Shown one piece after another: positions 25,332-35,195 of a stretch of DNA of 64,000 nt (positions are counted from its first letter, which is position 1; each line of letters begins with the position of its first letter). The position numbers were made by a program, and so were the translations under genes. The stretch lies in the NCBI RefSeq assembly GCF_002368035.1, contig NZ_AP018222.1, forward strand, positions 3,837,534-3,901,533, read 5' to 3'. This stretch comes from Nostoc linckia NIES-25. GTDB taxonomy: Bacteria > Cyanobacteriota > Cyanobacteriia > Cyanobacteriales > Nostocaceae. The notes below the pieces were generated by a model. That model did no database searches. It was not told where the DNA came from and saw only the letters and a program-made list of their open reading frames with translations.

Positions 25332-27680
25332 TTAAAATTGCCAACCTCCTTCAAAACGAACTTCAAAGTTATCTCCACTCATACCAAAGCGAGATTCCCA
25401 AAAAGTACCACTAGAAGAACCATGCTTGATTAATAATCCGTAGGATAAATCATTACTACGGCTCTTTATACCTCGATTAATATCTCTAAAATTTTGCACA
25501 TAAATACCAAAAGACCAATTTTGATTTATCCTTTGCATTCCTTCTAGCATGTAAAAAAAATTATCGCTTAATTCAAGAAAAGTATTGAACTCTAAACCTG
25601 TAGGTAGTAAGAACTTACTTTGTAAAAATCCTGCTAGTCTTAAATCGCTTTTATTGTCAATCAATATCAGCGCTGGAGCCAAAGAATAATTTAAATTCTT
25701 ATCTTGATGAGAAAAAAAGTAGCTCAGATTTAAATAAGCAGGATTTTGAGAATTTGCTGCACTATTCCAAGAAAACCGTAAAGCTGGAATATGGCTAGTG
25801 ATTGCTTCAATTCTTCCATCAGGATTAAATTTCGTATGAGTATTTATATAACTTAATCCGCCGTTAGCATAAATACCCAATGTTGGCTCCGAAAGTCCCA
25901 AATTATTATTTGGAACATTAAATGCAGAGTCTCCATTCAAGTTAAACCAAACGCCCGAATTCACGCTATAATTCCAATCACCTAAAGAACCCGCCCATAA
26001 AAATTCTAGTGTTGGTAAAGATAGATATCCATTAAAACCTTGCAATTGAGTAATTATTTGGCCAACTTGACTTAATTCAATATTGTCAAAAGCCAGACCA
26101 AAGGAACGAATATTCATTGGTACCGATGTCATATCTGCTGAACTCCAGTTTTGCACAAACTTGTTGCCATCAGAATTAGTTAAGGTTACTTGTGCAGCTG
26201 ATGAGCGATTCTTAGGACGAATAGATGTTTGTTCTAAAGGAATAGGTACACCAATAAATGTCAAAGGAGCGAAACTATTGTTAGAAAGGTCTGCTTTAGA
26301 AATGAAAGTTTGACTATTTTGTCTCCAAGTACGATTTCCATCTAGAAACTGAACTGTTCGCTGATAATTTCCGGTGCGGATTTGGAAAATACTAGAATTA
26401 TCGAGTGTAATTTTGCTAGGGAAGGTGAATGTTCCAGAAACCTGTTCTAAGCTACTAGTGCGATTACCCAATAAGAGTATTCTATTGAGTGATTGGTTAA
26501 GTTTTCTGATTTGCTCTGGTGTTGCTTTTATATTTAAATCAGCAAAATTATGTTGTTGCAAAAATCGCTTTTTAGCTTCTTGCAAACTTTGTTCTAGCTG
26601 CGGAGGATAAATTAACTCAAAAATTCCTCCCATGAGCATTCCTAGTGTTGTATTAGCAGTTTGTAAATCATCTATTTTTAGTTCATTGGCTGACAAAGAT
26701 AGAGAAATACCAGGATTGCTAAAAACATTAGTATAAGTTGCCTGAATTTTTACAGGATCGTATTGTAATAGAGTGCGATTATGCGGGCGACTAAAGTAAA
26801 GTCTCTGCCAGTGATAGTTGTCTTGTTTATTACTCACTCCAATATTAATTTGTTTTTCACCTAAAGGAACCCAATATAAAGAATTTAGATAATACAAATC
26901 GCGTTGTCTTGCACTCAGAAAAGGATTTATCAATAAATTTAGTAGTTCCCGATTATCAAATTTACCTTCCTGACCAATTTTAATACCTGGTAAAGATGTT
27001 ATTTGAGGTTGAAATCTAGTTTTATCATCTGTTAAAGGATTACCCCAATAAAATCCTATTTTTTCTAAAGCTACTTGGGAAATTATTGTGCCTGGAGTGA
27101 GATTTCCAGCTTCTAATAATGGTTGTAAATTACTGGTCGGAAAGGATTGTAAAATTAACGGTGTGTTGTCTGCATCTAAAAACTTAAATAAAGAACCACC
27201 ACCTTGAAGATTATAAGTTGAAGCAGTGCCAAGGGTTGAAATTAGAGAAATGCTTGGAATTAAAGAATTGTTATCTCCATTATTGATAATAACTTTAGGC
27301 GTGGGAGAACCCGGTGGATTAATAATCTCAGCCCCAATAGATTGAATAGAGAATTTATTGTTGTCAAGTTCTCCTGTTAGTTCTTTAAAGGATTGAGGAA
27401 TAGACGAAACTGCTTGCATTCCCCAAAGCTTCTGAGTGAACAGAATAGATTGTCTGCTTTCAATTTTTGTTGATTGCCCTTGGTATAAAATTCCACTTTG
27501 CCATCCTTGAGTTTCGATGACAATGCGATTACCAGGCAGTAACCAATACAATTGATGCTCACCAGGAAAATGGGCAAAGGTAAAACGATTAACTATTGGT
27601 TCATCTCTAGCAGAGTTCACAATAAAGTCAGTATAATTTTCACCTTTAAGAGGATTAAATTTTGAAGGTGGAAAAGTCAA
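25332..27680 (-). CDS. Outer-membrane beta-barrel protein, main reading frame
   Basis: 782 residues. The C-terminal 300 residues alternate hydrophobic and polar residues in many short strands and end in an aromatic residue (FEGGWQF), typical of outer-membrane beta-barrels. The first visible start is a weak TTG at 27680. The reading frame is open further upstream (to about 27768), where it meets another frame carrying a signal peptide, so 25332-27680 is probably the distal part of a longer gene. I do not recognise a specific family. The fragment has no signal peptide of its own, so export would need the upstream part. Confidence 0.7.
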   Translation of the reverse strand: MTFPPSKFNPLKGENYTDFIVNSARDEPIVNRFTFAHFPGEHQLYWLLPGNRIVIETQGWQSGILYQGQSTKIESRQSILFTQKLWGMQAVSSIPQSFKELTGELDNNKFSIQSIGAEIINPPGSPTPKVIINNGDNNSLIPSISLISTLGTASTYNLQGGGSLFKFLDADNTPLILQSFPTSNLQPLLEAGNLTPGTIISQVALEKIGFYWGNPLTDDKTRFQPQITSLPGIKIGQEGKFDNRELLNLLINPFLSARQRDLYYLNSLYWVPLGEKQINIGVSNKQDNYHWQRLYFSRPHNRTLLQYDPVKIQATYTNVFSNPGISLSLSANELKIDDLQTANTTLGMLMGGIFELIYPPQLEQSLQEAKKRFLQQHNFADLNIKATPEQIRKLNQSLNRILLLGNRTSSLEQVSGTFTFPSKITLDNSSIFQIRTGNYQRTVQFLDGNRTWRQNSQTFISKADLSNNSFAPLTFIGVPIPLEQTSIRPKNRSSAAQVTLTNSDGNKFVQNWSSADMTSVPMNIRSFGLAFDNIELSQVGQIITQLQGFNGYLSLPTLEFLWAGSLGDWNYSVNSGVWFNLNGDSAFNVPNNNLGLSEPTLGIYANGGLSYINTHTKFNPDGRIEAITSHIPALRFSWNSAANSQNPAYLNLSYFFSHQDKNLNYSLAPALILIDNKSDLRLAGFLQSKFLLPTGLEFNTFLELSDNFFYMLEGMQRINQNWSFGIYVQNFRDINRGIKSRSNDLSYGLLIKHGSSSGTFWESRFGMSGDNFEVRFEGGWQF

Positions 27681-27751
27681 TTTATCCGTAGGGTTAATTA
27701 TCCAAGGATACTTATTGGCGCTATTAGTTAAGGAATTAAATATCAGTAATT

Positions 27752-28179
27752 CTAAAGTTTTTTTTTCAAAGCCGGATTGCCATTTTGCTCATTCGGAGTA
27801 ATTGGCCCTATGGTGTTATTCTCTTCAGGGCTGGATTCTGGTGGTTGGAACGGATTGATGAGTTCTGGTAAATTTCGATTAGGAGTAGGTAAAACGTTAG
27901 CTGGAACTTGGGTAAATACTTGTGTAATAACTGTATTTTTTAATCTGTTTTTAGCAGATTTTTCGGCATCATAAGCAAGTGTTATTTTTTTGCTCGATAC
28001 AGAAAAATTAAAATATTTTTTTAATTTTATATCAGAATTCTTTTTTGCCTCTACTCTGTTAGATATTAGATTATTTATTAATAATATTATAGTTAATATA
28101 GCTAAATTAATATATTTTTTGCCTGGAACTGAGGGTTTAGGTCTGTTTATGCTTGAAAATAATAAAAAAAAGTCAGCAT
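27752..28179 (-). pseudogene. 5' part of the beta-barrel gene, in another frame (frameshifted)
   Basis: On the minus strand a frame runs without stops from about 28170 to a TAG at 27752-27754. It encodes a signal-peptide-like segment (INLAILTIILLINNLISNRV then EA), a Lys-rich stretch and a Pro-rich linker (NLPELINPFQPPESSPEENN). At a run of nine A (27758-27766) one extra A would join it to the 782-residue frame without loss. Its only ATG (28179) is itself separated by a run of eight T needing one extra T. It could be a true frameshift mutation, slippage-dependent expression or homopolymer sequencing error. Confidence 0.6.
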
Positions 28180-28350
28180 ATAGCGAACTTGTTAATGAAT
28201 AAATAGTAATTTTTATTATGGAAACTTAAATTATAAATTACAACATCAATTAATGAATTTTTCAGACATAATTGCTGAAATTATGTCCTAAAAATTAGCT
28301 AAATTAAAATTAAATACATTTTCAATTTATCTAATTTTTTCATATATATA

Positions 28351-28490
28351 GGAGTCCGATTTGATTTCTGGAAAATCTAAGTATTTGTAGGGTGTGTTAG
28401 GCATAAGCCGTAACGCACCAAAGTCTTAATAATCGTGCGTTACGCTGTCGCTAACGCACCCTACGTATCTTTTCAAAAATCAAATAGTAT
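28351..28490. repeat. Dispersed outer repeat, intact copy 3 (empty site)
   Basis: The left end (AGTCCGATTTGATTTCTGG) and right end (complement starting near ACTATTTGATTTTTGAAAA) form imperfect inverted repeats around gggtgtgttaggcataag ... cgctaacgcaccctac. At 28388-28389 lies the single TA at which copies 1 and 2 are interrupted by IS630-type elements. It lies 38 bp beyond the stop codon of the GNAT gene. Confidence 0.75.
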
Positions 28491-28527
28491 CACTTAATTA
28501 TAAAGTAACTATTCTATTGAGGCCGAT

Positions 28528-28989
28528 TTATAAATATTTTTCCATGACATAGTTTTTAAACCAAACTCCCCGTCGTTCTACTTGCTGTTCCTTAACTACA
28601 ATAAATCGTTTATGTTCAAAAAATGGCTTTGCAGTAATACTCGCTTCTGTATACAGTCGTTTAATTCCTTGCGATTTTGCAGTATTTTCTAAATGAGTTA
28701 AGAGTTTTGAACCAATACCTTTTCTTTGGTATTTGCTATGACAATAAAAACAATCAATGTGACCATCGGCTTCTAATTCTCCAAAGCCAACTATCTCGGC
28801 ATTATCTTCAGCAATGTAAGGTAGCTTGACTTGTAATCTTTTGTGCCAAACTTCATAATCGATATTTTTCGGTGCCCAAGCATCGACTTGTTCTTGAGTG
28901 TAGTCGGCAATATTAATTTCGTGAATTGTATCGTAAAATAATTTGGCGATCGCCTGAGTATCAGATAATCTATATTCTCTAATTTTCAT
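28528..28989 (-). CDS. GNAT family N-acetyltransferase
   Basis: 153 residues with the GNAT fold. The acetyl-CoA-binding motif A is YQRKGIGSKLLTHLE (about 93-107; the R/Q-x-x-G-x-G/A pattern), preceded by the beta-strand GHIDCFYCH. It acetylates an amine on an unknown small molecule or protein. Its start overlaps the end of the upstream VOC gene by 11 bp, so the two are cotranscribed. The substrate cannot be read from sequence. Confidence 0.85.
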   Translation of the reverse strand: MKIREYRLSDTQAIAKLFYDTIHEINIADYTQEQVDAWAPKNIDYEVWHKRLQVKLPYIAEDNAEIVGFGELEADGHIDCFYCHSKYQRKGIGSKLLTHLENTAKSQGIKRLYTEASITAKPFFEHKRFIVVKEQQVERRGVWFKNYVMEKYL

Positions 28990-29365
28990 AAATCTCTAAC
29001 GGTAAATTATCTGGGTCTTTAAAAAAAGTAAATTTTTTACCTGTAAGTTCGTCAATTCTAATATTTTCTGTGGCAACACCTTGAGATTTTAAGTAATTTA
29101 CAGTTTGTTCGATATCATCAACCTTAAAAGCTAAATGCCTTAATCCACAAGCTTCTGGGCTACTAAATCTTTGCGGAGGATTAGGGAAGGAAAATAACTC
29201 TATTTGAGCATTTTCTCCAACTTGTAAATCTAATTTATAAGAATTTCTCTCGGCACGAAAGGTTTCTGCAATAATCGCAAAACCTAAAGTTTCGACATAA
29301 AATTTTTTCGAGCGATGGTAGTTAGAACAAATTATTGCTACATGATGAATACCACTGGTTTTCAT
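28979..29365 (-). CDS. VOC family protein (glyoxalase I-like)
   Basis: 128 residues with two beta-alpha-beta-beta-beta units. Likely metal ligands fall at the family positions: His in GIHHVAI, Glu in QIELFSF, His in GLRHLAFKV and Glu in LPLEIYEN. It resembles the short GloA2/YaeR-type proteins, which act as lyases or dioxygenases with unassigned substrates. It overlaps the following GNAT gene, which points to a joint role, perhaps detoxification. The last codons LPLEIYEN end the domain cleanly. Confidence 0.82.
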   Translation of the reverse strand: MKTSGIHHVAIICSNYHRSKKFYVETLGFAIIAETFRAERNSYKLDLQVGENAQIELFSFPNPPQRFSSPEACGLRHLAFKVDDIEQTVNYLKSQGVATENIRIDELTGKKFTFFKDPDNLPLEIYEN

Positions 29366-29839
29366 GTGTATTTTTCCAGCTAGTAATTATTTGACTGTAG
29401 CGATTTTACCAAAAGTTTGTTGTGGCTTGTGTGTGGTTTTAGGCACTTAGAGATCCCTCCTAACTCCCTTTTTAAGGGCTACGGTGTATACACAAGTCTT
29501 CTAAAGTTGCGCCGCAGCCTTTTGATCCCCCCAACCCCCCTTTTTAAGGGGGGCAAAACCTCTCAAAGTGCCCCTTTTTAAGGGGAGCCACTGCGTTGGG
29601 CGGGTTCCCCGACTTGTTCGCGCAGCGTCTCCGACAGGAGAAGCAAGTGGCGTGGATTTAGGGGGATCTGAAATGTTTTGCTACTAACGAGAGGGCTTTT
29701 CAAACATCCTCTTAGGCATTCATGTTGCTATATCGTTAAGCGGATTGAGATATAAGCCTTCTGATAGTGTATTTTTGATAACCAGCGAGTTTAGGCTGAG
29801 GGTAGATTTGATTTATGTTTCGATATCGGAGTCATAGCT
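29366..29839. repeat. Intergenic repeats, C/T-rich fold-backs
   Basis: It contains gatccccccaaccccccttttt / aaggggggcaaaacc fold-backs, the same sequence class as the interior of MITE family X copies A and B, in degenerate form and without their ends. At 29479-29497 lies CTACGGTGTATACACAAGT, whose complement recurs at 20860-20878. No gene is seen; the promoter of the following small gene must lie near the right end. Confidence 0.6.
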
Positions 29840-30064
29840 ATGCCAAGCGGTCATGCAAGTCATAAAGGTACTTCTGATAAACCCAACGTTAACGCATCAG
29901 GTCAGATTAATGCTGCTGCTGCTAGCAACTCAGCTGACCCTGAAGAAGTTTTGCTAGAAGGTATTACTACAAATACCACCAGAACCCAAGAATTTGTCGA
30001 TTATCCTCCTGCCACAGAACGCCCAAGTCAAGAGCCAGAGACTGGGAATGCAGAAAAAGATTAA
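29840..30064 (+). CDS. Small hydrophilic protein, unknown
   Basis: 74 residues with a GGAG at 11-14 bases before the ATG. The composition is low in hydrophobics and rich in Ala, Asn, Ser, Thr, Pro and Glu, with no signal peptide or membrane segment, so it is probably disordered. Asn/Ala-rich NASGQINAAAASNSADPEE and an acidic tail are its main features. I recall similar short proteins in Nostocales but cannot assign a function. It lies convergent with the histidine kinase gene, 9 bp from its end. Confidence 0.6.
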   Translation: MPSGHASHKGTSDKPNVNASGQINAAAASNSADPEEVLLEGITTNTTRTQEFVDYPPATERPSQEPETGNAEKD

Positions 30065-30073
30065 TGTCTAATA

Positions 30074-33000
30074 TTACGATTTTTGCTTGAGCAAATCTAC
30101 AATTGAGGTCAGGAGTTCGAGTGGTTGTACTGGTTTGGCGACGTGTTTGTCAAAACCAACTCTCAAAACTCGCTCTCGATCGCTTTCTCCAACATAAGCC
30201 GTCAGAGCGATGGCTGGAATTTCTCTACCCTTGTGTTCTGGCATTGCCCCGATCTGCTTCATCAAACCATAGCCATCAATTTCCGGCATTGCTAAATCGC
30301 TGATTAATAAATCGGGTACATTCTGGGCGATGGCAGCTAAGGCTTCAGTTGCAGATGCAACGGCAGTTATCGCCGCCCCATTCTGTTGCAGCAAGAAGGA
30401 TACAAACTCTCTAGTATCCGCATCATCATCAACGATTAATAACCGTACCCCATTCAATGCCGAAAAGTCAATTTTTTCCGTTGCTTCCCCTGCTTTACCT
30501 GCTTCCCTTGCTGCTCTACTCTCTTTCATCAAAGGTAGTCTGACAGTAAAAATGGCTCCTTTTCCGATTCCTGGACTATCAGCCATCGCACTTCCGCCAT
30601 GCAACTCCACTAAATGGCGAACTATTGCTAATCCCAGCCCCAGCCCCCCAAATTTCCTGGTTGTGCTGCTATCAGCTTGGCGAAAATATTCAAACACGTG
30701 GGGTAAAAATTCAGGTGAAATACCTTGACCTGTATCTTTGACTTGAATTACTGCCCAGTGGGAAGTCAAATCTTGAGTTGATGAAAGGCTAACTTCCACT
30801 GTTCCACGAGTAGGAGTAAATTTGACAGCGTTGGAGAGCAAATTCCCTACAACTTGCTGCAAGCGATAAAAATCACCTGAGACTTTACCGACGTTTGTGT
30901 CAAAGTGGGTTTTTATTTGGATGGATTTGGTTTCTGCAATTAACCGAACTGTTTCCAATGCAGCCTCAATTACAGCTACCGGGTTGACAGGGGCAAAAGT
31001 CAAATTTAGCTTACCGCGAATAATTCGGGAGACATCGAGCAATTCATCAATTAATTGAATTTGCAATTGGGTATTTCTTTCGATGGTTTCTAAAGCGCGA
31101 TTGGTAGTATGTTCGTCAAATTTGCGGCTTCTGAGGAGAGATGACCATCCCAGAATAGGGTTGAGGGGCGATCGCAATTCGTGGGAGAGAACGGCCAAAA
31201 ACTCATCTTTATTGCGGTTCGCTTGTTTGAGTTCTTCTGCTTGTTGTCTGAGTGCTTTTTCTAATTGCTTTCTGGGGGTGAGGTCAAGAATAAAACAAAT
31301 CCAAGACATCGGCGATCGCGTCACCAAAGCACCGCCAATTAATATGGGAATGCGGGAACCATCCTTGCGAATATATTCTTTTTCGTAAGCACTACATACG
31401 CCAACTGCTAAAAGTTGCTCCATACTCTGGCGATCGAGAGGATGATATTCAGGTGGGGTGATGTCTTGTCTGCGTACCTTAAGAGCTAATAATTCCTCTC
31501 GCGTATAACCTACCATTTCTAGAAACGCTTCGTTCGCTTCAGTAATGTAGTCAGGAGTAGCGAAGATAATGCCAATAATGTTGGAATCAACTAACCGCCT
31601 TAATTGAGTTTCGCGCTGACGTAAATCATTTTCTGCTTGTTTGCGCTGGGTAATATCTTGGGCAATACCCATCAACTTTATCGGTTTGCCATCATTGTCA
31701 CAAAAAACACTACCTTTGGCGTCAATCCAATGGATGCTGCCATCAGGCCAAACGCTGCGGTATTCAATGTCACAATCAATTTTTTTTTCGATAGAATTGG
31801 CGATCGCTTCCTTAACGAGTTGGTGATCTTCTGGATGTACGTAGTTGAGGAAAACCTGAAAATTAATTTCAGCTTCCGGGGATAGTCCAAACAGTTGCTT
31901 ACATTTCTCCGTCCAAATTAACTCGTTGCTGGTGAGATTCCAAAACCACATACCAAGTTCGGCTGCGGTAGTTGCCAATCGAATCCGTTCTTCACTGTCT
32001 CTTAGCTTTGTTTCGGCTTGTTGGCGATCGTGCAGTGCGGCTTGCTGTTCGGTAATATCAGTACTCGCACCAACTATCCTAACTACCCGACCATTTGCAT
32101 CCCGAATTACAAACCCCTTGTCTTGCACCCACAAATAGCGGCCATCCTTGTGGCGCACCCGGTACTTAACGCTATAACGGTTGCCAGTTGCCATACTAGC
32201 GATGAACTCGTCACTGACCATTTGTAGGTCGTCTGGGTGGATGCATTCTTGCCACCACTCAAGGGTAGGTTTAGCTTCTTGTTGCGTGTAGCCAAAAACC
32301 TGAGTTATACCCTGAGTTCTTTCTACAGTATTATTAAGCATCTCGCAGTCGTAAATCACAGAATTAACCGCTGCTGCTGCTAGCTCAAATCTTTCGTTAC
32401 TTTGGCGCAGAGAAATTTCTGTGTGCCGTCGGTCTGTAATATCGAAAGCGATTCCCAAAATATGATGTATTAAGCCCTCAGTAGTTCTGCTATACACAGT
32501 CTCATAGCTACAAAACCAGCGCCACTCACCATTGGCGTGGCGAATTTGGTATTCAAAAGTGAAGACTTCCCCATTATGGGCAGAATTAAATTTTTCTACA
32601 TGGCTAGGGAGTCGCGCTAAATCTTCGGGGTGTAGAAGTTGGGCAAATAAATCACTTCCCATGGCTTGGATTTGTTCTGGTGTGTAGCCCCAAAATTTAG
32701 TAATTTCGTAATTAACGTAACAATTTCGCTGCTCGATGACGTTATAAATATACAGGATGCCTGGAAGAGTGCCAGCAATTTGTTGAAACAGACGTTGACT
32801 ATCCCAGCGCGATCGAAAATTGGATACGTCAATTTTTTTAGTATCTTCAATAAAGCTAAAGTTATCCTCAACTTCAAGGTACTTAGATCCAGTAATATCT
32901 AAAAAAGTTATGGCGATCGCGTAGGGAGTATTTCCCGCAACTTGAAATAGCGGTTGTGAAGATAATAATAGCCAGACTAGCTGACCATTAGGTTTATAGA

Positions 33001-33322
33001 ACCCACACACTACATTCAAACAAGGTTTACCCGTCTTCAGGGCAACCATCACAGGGTGAATCTCACACAGCAAAGGCAAGCCATTTTCATCAATAAATTG
33101 CCATTTGGGTTCGAGCAAATTTTGTCCTATAAACTGCTCGTTCGTCACTCCCAGAATGCTTTCAACAGCCGCATTACAAGCCTGAATTCTGCCATCAGGT
33201 AACAGAAGAATCATTCCCTGTTCTTGATTGGCTACTAACGAATAATTTGATTCTTTATTAACTTGCCTATACAGCAGCTTGTCACAAGCCAGCTGGTTTT
33301 GAAACTTTTCCGCGTCTGGCAT
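30074..33322 (-). CDS. Hybrid histidine kinase with five PAS domains and a receiver
   Basis: 1082 residues, no membrane segment, so cytoplasmic. Five PAS/PAC units occupy about 20-145, 165-300, 310-430, 440-560 and 570-690; several have the PAC signature (for example EWRWFCSYETVYSR and GRYLWVQDKGFVIRD). The HisKA box has His714 (LSHELRSPLN). The ATPase domain has the N box around Asn827 (NLLSNAVKF), G1 DTGQGI at 863 and G2 GGLGLGL at 892. The receiver at 958-1078 has Asp1009 (LLISDLAMPEIDG). A linker at 933-949 (ESRAAREAGKAGEATE) looks repeat-derived. PAS sensing of redox, light or ligands is likely, but no cofactor residue is identifiable. No response regulator gene lies beside it. Confidence 0.93.
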   Translation of the reverse strand: MPDAEKFQNQLACDKLLYRQVNKESNYSLVANQEQGMILLLPDGRIQACNAAVESILGVTNEQFIGQNLLEPKWQFIDENGLPLLCEIHPVMVALKTGKPCLNVVCGFYKPNGQLVWLLLSSQPLFQVAGNTPYAIAITFLDITGSKYLEVEDNFSFIEDTKKIDVSNFRSRWDSQRLFQQIAGTLPGILYIYNVIEQRNCYVNYEITKFWGYTPEQIQAMGSDLFAQLLHPEDLARLPSHVEKFNSAHNGEVFTFEYQIRHANGEWRWFCSYETVYSRTTEGLIHHILGIAFDITDRRHTEISLRQSNERFELAAAAVNSVIYDCEMLNNTVERTQGITQVFGYTQQEAKPTLEWWQECIHPDDLQMVSDEFIASMATGNRYSVKYRVRHKDGRYLWVQDKGFVIRDANGRVVRIVGASTDITEQQAALHDRQQAETKLRDSEERIRLATTAAELGMWFWNLTSNELIWTEKCKQLFGLSPEAEINFQVFLNYVHPEDHQLVKEAIANSIEKKIDCDIEYRSVWPDGSIHWIDAKGSVFCDNDGKPIKLMGIAQDITQRKQAENDLRQRETQLRRLVDSNIIGIIFATPDYITEANEAFLEMVGYTREELLALKVRRQDITPPEYHPLDRQSMEQLLAVGVCSAYEKEYIRKDGSRIPILIGGALVTRSPMSWICFILDLTPRKQLEKALRQQAEELKQANRNKDEFLAVLSHELRSPLNPILGWSSLLRSRKFDEHTTNRALETIERNTQLQIQLIDELLDVSRIIRGKLNLTFAPVNPVAVIEAALETVRLIAETKSIQIKTHFDTNVGKVSGDFYRLQQVVGNLLSNAVKFTPTRGTVEVSLSSTQDLTSHWAVIQVKDTGQGISPEFLPHVFEYFRQADSSTTRKFGGLGLGLAIVRHLVELHGGSAMADSPGIGKGAIFTVRLPLMKESRAAREAGKAGEATEKIDFSALNGVRLLIVDDDADTREFVSFLLQQNGAAITAVASATEALAAIAQNVPDLLISDLAMPEIDGYGLMKQIGAMPEHKGREIPAIALTAYVGESDRERVLRVGFDKHVAKPVQPLELLTSIVDLLKQKS

Positions 33323-33564
33323 TCTATTAAAGTTAAAGGTATTTAAAGTGAATAAATATAAGATTCAGTATTTGATGATTACATAAATTTTAAGGCAAAT
33401 CCTTCTATCTAAAAGCGGAATATGGCAGGGAGCAGGGGAAAGGTTAAAGGGGAAAGGTTAAAGGGGAAAGGGGAAAGGTTAAAGGGGAAAGATTAAATTT
33501 ATTCCCTTTCCCTTTAACCTTTAACCTTTTCCCCTGCTCCCTGCCCCCTGCCCCCCTGCCTCCT
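33323..33564. repeat. AAGGGGAAAGG tandem/inverted repeat
   Basis: Four tandem copies of ggttaaaggggaaagg and a matching C/T arm (ccctttccctttaacctttaacc) at about 33435-33540, followed by the 'ccctgctccctgccccctgc' motif. The class is described at 3920-4142. The upstream 100 bp probably hold the kinase promoter. Confidence 0.7.
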
Positions 33565-34773
33565 TCAAATCAACATCCCAGCAATACAAGCAGTAATAAA
33601 GCTCCCTAACAATCCGCCAATCATTGCCCTGACACCCATACGAGCTAAATCATGCTGGCGATTGGGTGCTATACCAGTAATACCGCCGATGGTAATGCCA
33701 ATTGAACCAATATTTGCAAAGTTACATAATGCGTAAGTTGCAATTATGACTGCACGCTGGGAAATTTTACCGCTCTCAATTAGTGCCTTCAAATCTAAAA
33801 AAGCAATAAACTCATTCAGAATTGTCTTTGTACCTAATAAAGCCCCAACTTGTTGACAATCAGCCCAAGGCACACCCATCAAAAATGCTACGGGAGCCAT
33901 AAAATAAGACAAAATCCGCTGTAATGAAAGTTGCTGTAAACCTACAAATCCGCCTAACCATCCCAGCAGCGCATTCACAGCAGCTAATAACCCTAAAAAA
34001 GCAATAATCATCACCCCAACATTAACAGCTAGCTTTACGCCGTCAATGGCTCCGCTACTAGCTGCATCAATTACATTTATATAATTAGTTTCTACATTCG
34101 CTTTTACTTTACCAGCCGTTTCTGATACTTCTGTTTCCGGGTAGAGCAATTTTGATACCACCAAAGATGTGGGAGCAGTCATAAAAAAAGCCGCTATCAG
34201 GTGTTCTGTTTGTACGCCAAAGGAAATATATGCCCCTAGAACTCCACCTGCAATTGTGGCAAAACCAGTCGTCATCAGCGCATGGAGTTCAGATTGCGTC
34301 ATATTCGCTATGTAAGGTTTCACCATCAGCGCCGACTCTGTTGGCCCCAAAAAGATGTTACTGGCACAAGATAAAGATTCCGAACCCGATGTTTTCATTG
34401 TCTTCATCATCACCCACGCCATTATGTTTACTATTCGCTGTAAAATGCCGTAGTGATACAAGACGCTGATGAAGGCAGAGAAAAAGATAATTGTCGGCAG
34501 CACTTGGAAGGCAAAAAAATGATCCTTAAAATTTTCTCCAAAGACAAATTTGGCACCAACATCAGAGAATGCCAAAAATTGACTGACAATATCTCCGACA
34601 GATTTAAACACATTCAAGCCCCAAGGAGTTTTCAGAATTACTAGGGCAAATATAAACTCCAATCCCAAACCCCAGGCGACTATTCGCCAACGCACCGCCT
34701 GACGATTCACCGAGAAGGCGTAGGATACGCCGATAAAAATTAAAATTCCCAACGCAGAAATGGCGCGTTCCAT
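33565..34773 (-). CDS. Concentrative nucleoside transporter (NupC family)
   Basis: 402 residues with about nine to eleven membrane segments. The family motif GPTESALMVKPYI (about 143-155) corresponds to the nucleoside-binding G-x-T-E-S-x-L-x-x-x-P-Y of CNT proteins. NFANIGSIGITIGGITGIAP near the end is the second conserved block. These are cation-coupled importers of nucleosides across the inner membrane. Preference for purine or pyrimidine nucleosides cannot be read. Confidence 0.9.
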   Translation of the reverse strand: MERAISALGILIFIGVSYAFSVNRQAVRWRIVAWGLGLEFIFALVILKTPWGLNVFKSVGDIVSQFLAFSDVGAKFVFGENFKDHFFAFQVLPTIIFFSAFISVLYHYGILQRIVNIMAWVMMKTMKTSGSESLSCASNIFLGPTESALMVKPYIANMTQSELHALMTTGFATIAGGVLGAYISFGVQTEHLIAAFFMTAPTSLVVSKLLYPETEVSETAGKVKANVETNYINVIDAASSGAIDGVKLAVNVGVMIIAFLGLLAAVNALLGWLGGFVGLQQLSLQRILSYFMAPVAFLMGVPWADCQQVGALLGTKTILNEFIAFLDLKALIESGKISQRAVIIATYALCNFANIGSIGITIGGITGIAPNRQHDLARMGVRAMIGGLLGSFITACIAGMLI

Positions 34774-35195
34774 ATTTTCTCTGGCGATACAACTTTTTTA
34801 TAACTTTGTCGTCATTGAAGAGGGCATTGGGCATAGCAATGGGGAAAGGGAAAGGGGTATGGTTCGACAAGCTCACCAACCGGGGGAAAGGGGAAAGATT
34901 AAATTTATTCCTTTTCCCTTTAACCTTTTCCCCTACCTCCCCTGCCCCCCTGCCTTTTAAGATACGCATAGCGTTTGTACTCTCAATACTGTATTCTCTG
35001 ATAAATCAGCGTCTGCAAAAACAGGGATTAGCAATAATTCCATTCCGGTTTACACCTGGAAAAGTAACTTTGTAGGTTTGTCTATAAAACTACAAACTCT
35101 TAAGAGTAAAAATACTATCAATTTCTTTGCCTACTTAGCCAACGTAGGTTAAAAATCTGACCATACAAGCATTTTAGATTTATCGAAACCCCAAG
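34774..35195. repeat. Intergenic region between divergent genes, with G/A repeat
   Basis: The G-rich/C-rich fold-back class of 3920-4142 lies at about 34835-34950, with a gggcattgggcat motif before it. Beyond it, a short dyad (TTTGTAG/CTACAAA) lies at about 35070-35097. The right end must hold the promoter of the LpxB-like gene. No gene seen. Confidence 0.6.

Noticed and set aside
25332..27680. Treating the TTG at 27680 as the true start of a complete gene
   Set aside because: The frame is open upstream and the product would have no signal peptide although its C-terminus is an outer-membrane barrel.
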